From Hyphomonadaceae bacterium JAD_PAG50586_4 (GTDB lineage Bacteria; Pseudomonadota; Alphaproteobacteria; Caulobacterales; Aquidulcibacteraceae), in the NCBI GenBank assembly GCA_023242925.1, contig CP096134.1, forward strand, positions 4,049,501 to 4,113,500: a DNA stretch of 64,000 bases. Reading direction: 5' to 3'. Under the pieces are notes generated by a model. It was not told the DNA's origin and did no database searches. It saw only the letters and a program-made list of their open reading frames with translations. Positions 1-10,718 of the stretch are shown here, one piece after another (positions within the stretch are counted from its first letter, which is position 1; the number at the start of each line of letters is the position of its first letter). The position numbers and the translations under genes were made by a program.

Positions 1-554
1 GCGCGTTCCGGCGTGTCGTGCACCAGCCCCACCGCGATCAATTGGCAGAGGTTAAACAGAATCGGCGCAGCAGCAGCCGCAAAGAACTTGCCGCGCGCAT
101 TGAGAACGCCAGAAAATAAGGTCGCCGCCGACATGGCGACGAGATACGGCATCGCGACCTGCGTCAGCAGATTCGCCAACGCCATCGCTTCGGGATCGTC
201 GGCGTAGCCCGCAAACAATGCGCGATTGATCCAGCTCATCGCCAGGATCGCTATGGCGCTGAGAACGCCCGTGACGAGCAGCAAGATCGAGAGCGCCTCA
301 GCCGCGAGCTGATCAGCGGCCTCCTGCCCTTCCGCCGCGAGCGTCTTGGAATAGACCGGCACGAACGCTTGGCTGAACGCGCCTTCGGCGAACAAGCGGC
401 GAAACAAATTCGGAAAGCGCAGCGCCGCGAAGAACGCGTCCGCCACCGGCCCCGCCCCGAGGGCTGCCGCCAACACCAAATCGCGCGCGAAACCAAACAG
501 GCGAGACACCAAGGTCAGGCCGCCGATCACAGCGGTGTTGCGAGCAAGACTCAT
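1..554 (-). CDS. murJ: Lipid II flippase MurJ (MviN), N-terminal part, cut by window edge
   Basis: The reading frame opens at an ATG at 554 and runs off the left edge, giving about 184 N-terminal residues. It begins MSLARNTAVIGGLTLVSRLF and continues through FGFARD, then ADAFFAALRFPNLFRRLF and EGAFSQAFVPVY, which are hallmarks of the MurJ/MviN MOP-superfamily transporter that flips the peptidoglycan precursor lipid II across the inner membrane. Several hydrophobic segments follow. It sits 27 bp downstream of glnD on the same strand, the usual alphaproteobacterial mutS-glnD-murJ arrangement. The identification is firm; the C-terminal two thirds lie outside the window. Confidence 0.93.
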   Translation of the reverse strand, partial: MSLARNTAVIGGLTLVSRLFGFARDLVLAAALGAGPVADAFFAALRFPNLFRRLFAEGAFSQAFVPVYSKTLAAEGQEAADQLAAEALSILLLVTGVLSAIAILAMSWINRALFAGYADDPEAMALANLLTQVAMPYLVAMSAATLFSGVLNARGKFFAAAAAPILFNLCQLIAVGLVHDTPER

Positions 555-581
555 GGATTCCCCGATAAGCGGCGCGCGTGT

Positions 582-3399
582 TTAGCGCGCCGTCGACGCC
601 CGCGCCACAGCCAAAGGCGCACGCGCCGGATCGGCGGGCGCTGCAGGCTCGGCAGCACGCAAAACCTCCTCAAGTTTTGCACGCACAGCCGCGATCCGGC
701 GCGGATTGGCGATCTGCCCACCACCGCGTTCCTGTACATAGAACACGTCCGCCGCGCGTTCGCCGTAGGTGTCGATGTGCGCGCTATTAATGGAGACGTC
801 CGCCTCGGCGCAGACATGCGCGAGATCAGCCAACAAGCCCAAACGGTCGCGGCCAGACGCCTCGATCACGGTTGCAACAGGCGTCAGATCATTATCGATG
901 CGCACCCAGGGCTCGATCGCGAACGCGGCGTTGCGGCGCGACGGCGGCTTCGCTGTCGGCGGCGGATGATCTGTAAGCGCCGCACGATTGAGGCGCGCAA
1001 CCAAACCCTCAAGCACCCCCGGCTCTTGTGCGCCGAACGGTTTGTGATCTGTGGTCTGGATTGAGAACACGTCAAACGCAGCGCTATCCTTGGTCGTATG
1101 CACGCGCGCGCCGGCAATGTCGGCGCCGCAGGCGGAGATCGCCGCAGCCAAGCTCGCGAACAAGCCCGGGCGATCGCCGGCATAGATCAACACTTCCGTG
1201 ATGCCCTGAACCGGGCGTACGCGCGTCGCGACATGCGGAATCGCTTTCTGGCGGCGCGCTTTCATTACCTCTTCAGCATGCCAACGCTGCGCTTCCGCGT
1301 CGTGACTTAACCAATAGCCGTCATCGACCACATCGAGCCAACCGTCGAGCACGCTGGCCTCTGCACCAAGATCGCGCAGAAGTCGCGTCTTCGCTTCGCT
1401 CGCAATCTCGGCCAGATGCTCGCGCACGCCTTGCTCATCGGAGCGCCCGCCGTGCAGCGCAGCTTCCGTGAGGCGATAGAGATCGCGTAAAAGTTGGCCC
1501 TTCCAATCGTTCCACACAGTTGGGCCGACGGCGCGAATATCCGAAACCGTCAGCACTAAAAGCAAGCGCAGACGCTCAACAGTGCCAACGATCTTAGCAA
1601 ACTGCGCGACCGTACGCGGATCGCCAATGTCGCGCTTCTGCGCCACGTCGCTCATGACGAGGTGATTGCCGACAAGCCAGCCGACGAGATCGATCTCCTC
1701 CTGCGGCAGACCCAAGCGCTCGCACGCAATGCGCGCGACTTTCTCGCCCTCGATTTGCTGATCGCCCTCGCCCTTGCCCGTGTCGTGCAACAGCATGGCC
1801 AGATAGAGCGCGCGGCGATTTATGATCTTGGAGAAAATTTCGGTCGAGAGCGGGTGCTGCTTGTTGTGATGGCCGTGCTCGATCTCGGACATCGCATCGA
1901 CGGCCTGCAGCGTATGCTCATCCACCGTGTAGTGGTGATACATGTTGAACTGCATCTGCGCGACGATACGGCCAAACTCCGGTAGAAATTTTCCGAGCAC
2001 CCCGGCTTCGTTCATCAAGCGCAGCGCCGCACCCGGATGCTGTTTGGACGCCGCCACGGCCAGGAAGGACGCGCGCGCGTCCGCATCTTTGCGCCAAGCC
2101 GGCGACAGCGCGCGCACCCGACGGCTCGCCTCACCGAGTGCTGCAGGGTGCACATCGAGGTCGCGCTTATCGGCGATTTCGAACAAGCGAATGAGGTTTG
2201 CGGATTTGTCGAATACCTCGGGCGAGTCGACGTTGAGGCGTCCCGCTTCGACGTGAAAACCCGGCTCGATCTGGGTCGGCGCTTTCTTTCCGGCTGGAAA
2301 CAGCCGCTGCATGCTCTTTGGCGCGTTCTTGGCGTTGTCGGCTTCAAGCTTCGCGCACAGCACGCGCGTCAGCATGCCGACCTCTTTAGCCACCAAGAAA
2401 TAGCGCTTCATGAAGCGCTCGACCGCGGTGTGATTGGCGCGCGCGCCATAACCCAAGCGCTTGGCGAGCTCCGGCTGGAGATCGAACGTCAGCTTCTCTT
2501 CGCCGCGACCGGTGATGAAGTGCAGATGACAGCGCACCGTCCACAGAAACTCAGCCGCGCGGCGGAAGGCGTTGCGCTCTTCCACGGTGAACACGCCGTG
2601 GTCCACATAATCGCGCGGCGTGGTGAAGCCGTAGCGGTGGCGCGCCAGCCAAAAGAGCGTGTGCAGATCACGCAGACCGCCCTTCCCCTCTTTGATATTC
2701 GGCTCGACCATGTAGCGCGTGGCGCCCACGCGCTGGTGCCGCTCGTCGCGCTCTTTCAGCTTCGCGGCGATGAAGCCGGCCTGATCGCGATCGGCCACTT
2801 CTTTACGGAATCGCGTCTCAAGTTCCGCCGCGAGCGATTCATCGCCAGCGAGCCGGCGCGATTCCAAAATTGCAGTGCGGATGGTGTGATCTTCGCGCGC
2901 GAGCTTCAGGCACTCATCAACATTGCGTGAGGCATGGCCGACTTTGAGGCCCATATCCCAGAGCATGTAGAGCATGTATTCGGTGACGCTCTCGGCGTGG
3001 GGCGTGGTTTTGTACGCACGCAAGAACAGCAGATCGAGATCGGACGAGGGCGCGAGTTCGCCGCGCCCATATCCACCCACCGCCATCACCGCGAAGCGCT
3101 CCCCGCCGTCGGGTTGCGGGCACGGAAGATGTGCGTTGTCGTGTAATCGTAAAGCGCCGCCACCACTTCGTCGGCAACGGCGGCCAGTAAGCGTGCAACG
3201 GCGAGGCCGTTTTCGCCCTCTTCCAGCCGCTCCTTGGCAATCATTCGCCCCCGAAACAAAGCGCCGTGCAGCAGCGCGCGTACGCGTGGGCGCGCAGCCT
3301 CGGCCCCTCGGACTGGTAGGCCGCACTCAATTGCGCGCGAAGGCGCAAGCCGTCGACGACGTGTTCGATGCGGGCGGGTTTCAGGCGGGCGACGGACAT
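582..3399 (-). CDS. glnD: [Protein-PII] uridylyltransferase / uridylyl-removing enzyme GlnD (two apparent frameshifts)
   Basis: Bifunctional nitrogen sensor that uridylylates and de-uridylylates PII in response to glutamine. The nucleotidyltransferase signature GGYGRGELAPSSDLDLLF, an HD-domain motif HDTGKGEGDQQ, and two C-terminal ACT domains (around YAGDRPGLFASL and SGRDRLGLLADL) appear in the family order. The open frame from 582 to about 3110 holds most of the protein, but its 5' end is nonsense in that frame. Restoring one missing base near 3105-3113 and another near 3282-3288 joins it to a start at 3399 (MSVARLKPARIEHVVDGLRL) and restores conserved N-terminal sequence, for about 939 residues, a normal GlnD length. 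Both breaks are probably sequencing indels. It lies upstream of murJ. Confidence 0.93.
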
Positions 3400-3566
3400 C
3401 TTATTGCAGTCTGGTCACTCCCGCCCGTTTCGTCACCCGGTAAAGCAGGCGCCGGCGCCGCAGGCAGTCGCACATGACTTCCCCGTAAATCGCACAACGC
3501 AAACTTGCCTCAATCGGCGGGCACATCCAAAAGGGATGGAACGATCGTTCCGGGAGACACAGCTCG

Positions 3567-3923
3567 ATGCGCAGCAAAGGCGGCAAGACCATTCGGCTCA
3601 ACCCGGTCGATGAGGACCATCAGGTGACAGATCACCCGGCCCGCGCGAACCTGGAAGCCCTGATGGATCAGAAGCTGTTCGCACAGCGCATCCGCAGCGA
3701 GCGTTCCGCCGCCTATTGGTTCGCTGCCTCGCTTTGGGGCGTCAGCGGCTTGGTGATGGGTGCAATTCTCGGCGCCTACATGATGTTCATGGCCATGGAT
3801 TCCGCCCTGCCGCTGGCTTCCGAAGCCGTGACCCGCGGCATCGCCGTGGAGAATGCGCGCAACAGCGTCGATAATCGCGAGGGCCTGCTCAACCGCCCTG
3901 AGGATCAACCGCCACAGCCTTAA
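3567..3923 (+). CDS. Hypothetical small membrane protein
   Basis: This 118-residue protein has a charged N-terminal half, one hydrophobic segment (about residues 49-75, from FAASLWGVSGLVMG to AYMMFMAM) and a polar, proline-ending tail. That suggests a single-pass or hairpin inner-membrane protein. A purine-rich stretch (gggagacacag) lies just before the ATG. It is convergent with mutS and overlaps the mutS 3' end by 35 bp. I do not recognise the family. It lies between glnD and mutS, pointing away from glnD. Confidence 0.6.
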   Translation: MRSKGGKTIRLNPVDEDHQVTDHPARANLEALMDQKLFAQRIRSERSAAYWFAASLWGVSGLVMGAILGAYMMFMAMDSALPLASEAVTRGIAVENARNSVDNREGLLNRPEDQPPQP

Positions 3924-6563
3924 GCCGGTAAAGAAGCTCAAGCGCTTCTTTTGGTGAGAGATTATCCGGGTTCACGCCCGCCAGCGCCGCTTCCAATGGA
4001 TGCGGCGCTGTTTCGTTTATGACTTGCGCGAATAGCGGCAAATCCTCGGCGATTTCAACGCGCGTCGCGCCGCCATTGGCTTCGAGACGGCCCAAAACCG
4101 CCCGCGCCCGCTCCACCGCGCTTTTCGGCAGCCCGGCGAGCTTGGCGACCTGAATCCCGTAGGAGCGATCCGCCGCCCCCGGGGCGACTTCGTGTAGGAA
4201 CACGAGATCGCCCCTCCATTCCTTGGCGCGCAAATGGGCGTTGGACCCAGCCTCGAGCTTGTCCGCGAGACGGGTCAGCTCGTGATAATGGGTGGCGAAG
4301 ACGGCGCGGCAGCGGTTGGCTTCGTGCAGGTGCTCGGCCACCGCCCAGGCGATGGCGAGCCCGTCAAACGTCGCCGTGCCCCGGCCGATCTCGTCCAGCA
4401 CCACCAGCGCACGTGGGCCAGCCTGGTTCAGGATGGCGGCGGTTTCCACCATCTCGGTCATGAACGTCGAGCGCCCCCGCGAAAGGTCGTCCGAGGCGCC
4501 AACGCGGGCGAAGACCCGATCCACCACACCTAAACGCAGCTTCCGCGCCGGCACGAACGAGCCGGCCTGCGCCAAGACCGCGAGCAGCGCGATCTGGCGC
4601 AGATACGTGCTCTTACCCGCCATGTTCGGCCCGGTGACGACAACGAGGCGCGGTCCCGAGCGCCCCTCCGCGTCGAGCCGTGCATCGTTCGGGGTAAAGC
4701 CCTGCCCGTCGCGGCGCACGCCCTGCTCGACGACCGGGTGACGCGCCGCATCCGCGAGCAACGCCGTGCTCTCATCTATCTCAGGCCGCGTCGCCTGCGC
4801 TTCTTCCGCCCATTCAGCGAGACCGGCCGCGACGTCGAGCGCCGCCAGCGCTTCGGCGGCGGCGCGAATCTCGACTTCATTCTCAGCCGCGCGCGCGGCG
4901 AAATCCTTGAACAGCGATAGCTCGCGCGCCAGCGTGGCTTCGCCAGCCCGCGCGATTTTCGCGTCAAGCTCGGCAAGCTCCGTCGTCGTGAAGCGTATTG
5001 AGCCGGCATTGGTTTGGCGATGGATGAAGCGCGCATTGTGCGGCGGCGCCATCAGCGCCTCAGCCTGCTTAGTCGTCGCATCGATATGATAGCCCAGCAC
5101 ATTGTTGTGCTTCAGCTTCAGCCCCGTGATGCCGGTCTCTTCCGCATACTTCGCTTGCAGTGCCGCGATCACTTTGCGGCTGTCATCCCGCAGTGCGCGT
5201 GTTTCGTCGAGCGTGGCGTCATAGCCGGCGGCGATGAAGCCGCCATCGCGCGCCAGCAGCGGCAATTCCGGCGCGAGCGCGCTCTGCAGCGTCTGCGCGA
5301 GGCTTGCGGGGCCCGGATGCGAGGACAGCGAAAGCGCAGCGCACGCGCCCACGATCTCCGCTGGCGCCACGTCGCTCAAACCCATGCAGCGGGCCGCAGC
5401 ACGATCACCAGAGTGCAAACCATCGCGCAGCTGCGCCAGGTCGCGCGGCCCGCCACGCCCCAGCGCCAGCCGCGTCAACGCACGCGCCAAATCGCCCGCC
5501 GCACGCAATTCCTCGCGCACACCGGCGCGGCGATGCGGTTCCGCGATAAAAACTCCACGGCATCCAAGCGCGCGCGGATGGCCGATACGTCCGTCAAAGG
5601 CCGCGAAATCCGCTCCGCCAGCAAGCGCCCGCCCGCGGACGTCACCGTGCGATCGATGCAGGCCAGCAGCGACCCATCTCGGCCCCCACGCACGGAGCGC
5701 TCAATCTCCAACGCGGCGCGCGTCGCCGCATCAATCGCCATGAAGGCGCGCTCAGCGTTGCGGCGCGGCGGCATCAAGCGCGGCGCAGCGCCCGCTTGGG
5801 TCAACTCAATATAATCGAGCAGCAGCCCCATCGCCGAAAGCTCGGGCGGCGTGAAATCTCCAAACGCGTCCAGCGCCGCCACCTCGAACGCCGCCTTGAT
5901 GCGGCGCTCGGCCGATTTGGCGTCCGCCTTCACTGCGGGGCGCGTGGTTACCGTAGCGCCCGCGATCCGCGCCGCCTCTGTAACCCGTGCACTATCCGCG
6001 TCCGCCACGAGCAACTCAGCGGGCGCCAACGCCGCAACCTCTTCCTCGACTTCGCTTGCCTTCAGCGCCCGCGCTTCAAACGCGCCGGTTGAAACGTCCG
6101 CCCACGCGATCGCCGCCATCTCGCCGGCAAAGGCCACCGCCGCGAGCCGGTTCGCAGCGCGCGCGTCAAGCAGCCCCTCTTCTGTCAGCGTGCCGGGCGT
6201 AACGACGCGCACGACGCCGCGCTGCACGATCGACTTGCCGCCGCGCTTCTTCGCCTCCGCCGGATCTTCAAGCTGCTCGCACACAGCGACCTTGAAGCCC
6301 GCGCGGATCAGCTTGGAGAGATAATTCTCCGCCTGGTGCCACGGCACGCCGGCCATCGGGATCGGTTCGCCGTCATGATTGCCGCGCTTGGTCAGCGCGA
6401 TACCAACAGCGCCCGCCGCTTTCACGGCGTCGTCAAAAAACAGCTCGTAGAAATCCCCCATGCGGAAGAATAGCAACGCATCCGGGTGATCTGCCTTCGC
6501 GGCAAGATATTGCGCCATGAACGGCGTCACGCGGACCGGCGGAGAGCTTGAAGAATCAGCCAC
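3889..6563 (-). CDS. mutS: DNA mismatch repair protein MutS (one apparent frameshift)
   Basis: MutS recognises base mismatches and small loops and recruits MutL. The N-terminal mismatch-binding domain is clear (GDFYELFFDDA with the F-x-E element, followed by KRGNHDGEPIPMAGVP), and the C-terminal ABC ATPase has Walker A GPNMAGKSTYLRQ, the DDLSRGRSTFMTEM signature and Walker B VVLDEIGRGT. Translation breaks near 5519-5525. One extra base there joins ...FLSRNRIAA to REELRAAGDLARALTRLA and yields about 891 residues, a normal MutS length. The start at 6563 gives MADSSSSPPVRVTPFMAQYL, directly before the conserved MutS N-terminus. It is divergent from maeB across a 92-bp gap that must hold both promoters. 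Confidence 0.95.
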
Positions 6564-6655
6564 GGGCCAGCTTTAGCCTCATGTCGCAGGGACTTCCAAT
6601 TGACGGGGCAGGCCCCCCGTTAGGGTGCGGCCCCTCTTCACGGAACTCCCCAGCT

Positions 6656-8935
6656 ATGTCCGACACGAAAAAGAGTTTTACCGACGCCGAGGCGTTGGAT
6701 TTCCACCGCCTGCCGACGCCTGGCAAGATTTCCATCACCCCGACCAAACCAATGGCGACGCAGCGCGACCTTTCGCTAGCGTACTCGCCGGGCGTGGCCG
6801 TGCCGGTGAAGGCGATCGCCGAGGATCCGGACAAGGCCTACGATTATACGTCAAAGGGCAATCTCGTCGCCGTGATCTCGAACGGCACCGCTATTCTTGG
6901 ACTCGGCAATCTCGGCGCGATGGCCTCGAAGCCGGTGATGGAAGGCAAGAGCGTTCTCTTCAAGCGCTTCGCCGACGTGGATCTGATCGACATCGAAGTC
7001 ACCACCCAAGACGTCGAAGAATTCATCACCACCGTCCGCAACATCGGGCCAACCTTTGGCGGCATCAATCTGGAGGACATCAAAGCCCCGGAATGCTTCA
7101 TCATTGAGAGCCGTCTGCGCGACGATCTCGACATTCCGGTCTTCCACGACGATCAGCACGGCACCGCCATCATCGCCGCCGCGGGCCTGCTCAATGCATG
7201 CGAACTAACGGGGCGCCGACTTGAAGACATCAAAGTCGTCGTCAGCGGCGCTGGCGCGGCGGGTCTTTCCTGCATCGGCCTGATCAAGCAACTCGGCGTG
7301 CCGCACAACAACGTCATCGTCTGCGACCGCGAAGGCGTTGTGTATCGCGGGCGCGAAAAGGGCATGGATCAGTTCAAATCCGTGCATGCGATCGACACCA
7401 AGCTCCGCACCCTCGCCGAAGCGCTGAAAGGCGCCGACGTGTTCATGGGGCTCTCGGCTGCGGGTGCGATGACGAAGGACATGGTCAAGTCGATGGCGGC
7501 GAAGCCGATCATCTTCGCCATGGCCAATCCCGACCCGGAGATCACGCCCGAAGAGGTGCACGAGGTCCGTAAGGACGCGATCGTCGCCACCGGTCGGTCG
7601 GACTACCCAAATCAAGTCAACAACGTGCTGGGCTTTCCTTACATCTTCCGCGGCGCGCTCGATGTTCGTGCGCGCACCATCAATGAAGAGATGAAGGTCG
7701 CGGCCGCACGCGCATTGGCTGAACTCGCCAAGCAAGACGTGCCGGACGAAGTCGCCGCCGCTTATCATGGTCGGCGTCCGAAATTCGGCCCCGACTACAT
7801 CATCCCTACTCCGTTCGATCCGCGCCTCATCTCCGAAATCCCGCCCTTTGTGGCCCAAGCGGCGATGGATTCAGGCGTCGCGCGCAAGCCAATCGCGGAC
7901 ATGCAGGCCTACAAGCACAGCCTGGCGCAGCGCCTCGATCCGACGGCGGCGATGATCCAACGCGTGCAAACGCTGGTGCGCCGCTCGCCGAAATGCATCG
8001 TATTCGCGGAAGGCGAAGAACCGTCGGTGATCCGCGCGGCGTACGCCTTCCAGGAAAGCGGGCTTGGCCGCGCCGTTCTGATCGGCCGCGAAGACCTCGT
8101 GCGCGCAAACATGGCGCAAGTGGGCGTGCCGGAGAATGCAAAGCTCAACATCGTCAACGCGCGCCTCTCCGAACACAACGCGCTCTACGCCGACTATCTC
8201 TACAAGCGCCTGCAACGCTTCGGCCTGCTCTATCGCGACGTGCAGCGTCTGGTGAACCAGGACCGCAACGTGTTCGGCGCCTGCATGGTGGCTCTCGGCC
8301 ACGCCGAAGGCATGGTCACCGGCGTGACCCGCAATTTCGCCACCGCGCTTGATGACGTGTTGCGGGTGATCGATCCCGCGCGCGGCGAACGCGCGATGGG
8401 CATGTCGATCATTCTGTCGAAAGGCCGCACGCTCTTTGTGGCTGATACATCCGTCGCGGAATTCCCCGGCGCCGAAGAGATGGCGCAGATCGTGCTGCAA
8501 GCGGCGGCGATGGCAAAGCAATTCGGCGTCACGCCGCGCGTCGCGCTTGTCTCGCACTCCACCTTCGGCAATCCGAAAATGGAGCGCTCGGAAAAAATCC
8601 GCGACGCCGTTTCGATTTTGGATCGCCGCGAAGACACGGATTTCGAATACGAAGGCGAGATGAGCGTCGATGTTGCGCTCAATCCGAACATGCGCGAGAT
8701 CTACCCGTTCTCGCGCCTTTCGGAGCCAGCCAACGTGCTGGTGATGCCCGCGATCCACTCGGCCTCGATCTCGACGAGCCTACTGGCGACCGCTGGAGGC
8801 GCCACCGTGATCGGTCCCGTCCTCACCGGCCTCTCCAAGCCGATCCAGATCGCGCCACTCGGCGCGACGGTGTCGGACATCGTCACCTTCGCGACTGTAG
8901 CTGCGTTCCAAGCGGCCGAGCGCGAGGACGATTAG
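6656..8935 (+). CDS. maeB: NADP-dependent malic enzyme with C-terminal phosphotransacetylase domain
   Basis: 759 residues. The N-terminal about 430 residues are the malic enzyme catalytic and NAD(P)-binding domains (SLAYSPGVAVPV, VFHDDQHGTAI, and the Rossmann loop SGAGAAGLSCIG), which decarboxylate malate to pyruvate. The C-terminal about 320 residues resemble phosphate acetyltransferase (FAEGEEPSVIRAAYAFQ, GMVTGVTRNF). This is the MaeB fusion common in proteobacteria; the PTA-like domain is thought to be regulatory. I chose the ATG at 6656 (MSDTKKSFTDAEALDFHR) rather than an upstream in-frame ATG because the family N-terminus starts there and the upstream extension overlaps mutS. The gene is intact and overlaps the transporter stop by 4 bp in convergent orientation. 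Confidence 0.95.
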   Translation: MSDTKKSFTDAEALDFHRLPTPGKISITPTKPMATQRDLSLAYSPGVAVPVKAIAEDPDKAYDYTSKGNLVAVISNGTAILGLGNLGAMASKPVMEGKSVLFKRFADVDLIDIEVTTQDVEEFITTVRNIGPTFGGINLEDIKAPECFIIESRLRDDLDIPVFHDDQHGTAIIAAAGLLNACELTGRRLEDIKVVVSGAGAAGLSCIGLIKQLGVPHNNVIVCDREGVVYRGREKGMDQFKSVHAIDTKLRTLAEALKGADVFMGLSAAGAMTKDMVKSMAAKPIIFAMANPDPEITPEEVHEVRKDAIVATGRSDYPNQVNNVLGFPYIFRGALDVRARTINEEMKVAAARALAELAKQDVPDEVAAAYHGRRPKFGPDYIIPTPFDPRLISEIPPFVAQAAMDSGVARKPIADMQAYKHSLAQRLDPTAAMIQRVQTLVRRSPKCIVFAEGEEPSVIRAAYAFQESGLGRAVLIGREDLVRANMAQVGVPENAKLNIVNARLSEHNALYADYLYKRLQRFGLLYRDVQRLVNQDRNVFGACMVALGHAEGMVTGVTRNFATALDDVLRVIDPARGERAMGMSIILSKGRTLFVADTSVAEFPGAEEMAQIVLQAAAMAKQFGVTPRVALVSHSTFGNPKMERSEKIRDAVSILDRREDTDFEYEGEMSVDVALNPNMREIYPFSRLSEPANVLVMPAIHSASISTSLLATAGGATVIGPVLTGLSKPIQIAPLGATVSDIVTFATVAAFQAAEREDD

Positions 8936-10700
8936 GCGGACGCGGGCGCTTCCTCTTTCACTTCAGTCGCAGGCGGCTGTCGTCGCATCACGGCGACGGC
9001 GAACACGAACGCGGCGACGCCGATGACGCCTGAATAGATAAAGAACGTCATGTAGCCCGCAGCGAACGCTTCGGCGGGAATGCCGCGTTCCTGCACGAGA
9101 TGCGCGAACGCGGTCGGCGACATATTCGTGAACCAACTCCGCAGCCATTCGCTCTCCCCCGCCGCCGCAGCGGCGGTGGCGCCTTCGACAATGCGACCGG
9201 AAATTGCGGCGAGAATTTTGCCGGGCAGCGCGTAGAGCGAGGAGAACAGCGCGTATTGCGTGGCCGTGAAGCCAAGGCTGGTGAGGCTCGACATGTAAGC
9301 GATGAGGGCTGTGCCGGCGATGCCTGCCGAGACGTTGTCGATCGCTATGCAGGCATAAAGTCCCGGCAACCACGGGCCGGTGAACACGAGACTGCTGAAC
9401 GCGATGTTCGACAACGGCTGCACAACCGCACCGACAATCAGCGACCGCATCAGCCCAAAGCGCGCCACCATCCAGCCGCCCAAGCCGACGCCAATCATCG
9501 ACATCACAACGCCAAACAATTTGCGCGCGCCGGCAATCTCATCGAGCGTGAATCCGACATCAACGTAAAACGCCGTCATCAAGTTGAGCACAAAATCGGC
9601 GATGCGATAGACGCAGATCATCGCCAGGATCAGCGCGCCCGTGCTGCGATAGCGCTTGAAGAAGTCCTCAAGCGGTTCCTTCAGCGTGCCCGCGAAATAG
9701 GCGCTGGGCCGCGACTTAAACAACGGATAGGTGGCGAACGCGACCACCGCCAAGCCAATCGCGACACCGAACACTTGCCACACCGCGCCCCAAGGCTTTC
9801 CGATCCACCATTCGGTGAAGCCCGCGATGGCGCCCTCCATACCGATCCACGGAAGCATGAAAGCGAGCGGCTCGGCTTTACCCGATAAGCCCGCACCGAT
9901 GAAGCACGCGCCGAACACAAGCAATGCAATGCGCGCAACCCATTCCAGCGTTTCCGCCCAAACCGGCGTTGTCGCCGGCGGAAATGGCTTCGGCTCGACA
10001 CTCTTTTCGCGCGGCGCTAGCAAAACGCCAAGCACACCGACGCCCATGACGATCGCCATCGCGGAATAGGAAGCCGTCCAGCCAATGCGCGACGCCATGA
10101 AAAGCGGCGCGGCGCCGGATACAACGATGGCGATGCGGTAGCCCCATTGATACGCGGCCGCCATCGCTCCTTGCCGCTCAACAGCGGCAACCTCGATGCG
10201 CCATGCATCAATAGCGATGTCCTGAGTTGCACCAAACATGGCCGTCATCGCCGCGAAAATCGCGACGACGCCGATCAGGCTCACATTCGGCGGCGGTTGC
10301 ACGGCGCCTTCGACACCCCCGCCACAGCGGCCGAGACCGCCGGCATGTTCACAGCGATCGCCCATATGCCGAAGATCACGCCAATCTGCGCCAGCAGCAT
10401 CCACGACCGCCGTTTGCCGAGCATCTGATAGAGCCCCGGGATCTTCACGCGATCGACGATTGGCGCCCAAAGGAATTTGATCGCGTACGTAATCGTCACC
10501 AGGCTGAAGAGCGTGATGACATCGAGCGGCAAACCGGCCTGCCGCATCCAGGCGGAGATGGTGTCATAGAGCAGCAGGTTCGGCAGACCCGCCGAGAAGC
10601 CCAGCGCGAGCATCACTAGCGTGCGATGCTCGAAGAACACCGCAAGCGCTTGCCACGTCGAGGGTTTCGGCGCTGTGGCGCCAGAATTCTGATCACTCAT
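8932..10700 (-). CDS. AmpG-like major facilitator superfamily transporter (one apparent frameshift)
   Basis: Multi-pass membrane protein of the MFS. The N-terminus (LGFSAGLPNLLLYDTISAW, then KFLWAPIVDRVKIP and LGKRRSWMLL) matches the AmpG muropeptide-permease subfamily, as does FGATQDIAIDAWRIE in the middle. The frame breaks near 10311-10322 at a run of five G on the coding strand; a sixth G joins the two halves, giving about 589 residues and roughly 12-14 hydrophobic segments. AmpG imports anhydro-muropeptides for cell-wall recycling, but this protein is longer than E. coli AmpG and the substrate is inferred only from family resemblance. It is convergent with maeB and 18 bp downstream of the sensor kinase gene. 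Confidence 0.82.
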
Positions 10701-10718
10701 CTGCGGGTCTCCGCCGCC

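Noticed and set aside
7871..8758. Open frame of 295 codons antisense to maeB
   Set aside because: Composition-driven shadow: rich in Arg/His/Ala, no domain, and lies wholly opposite a strongly conserved enzyme.
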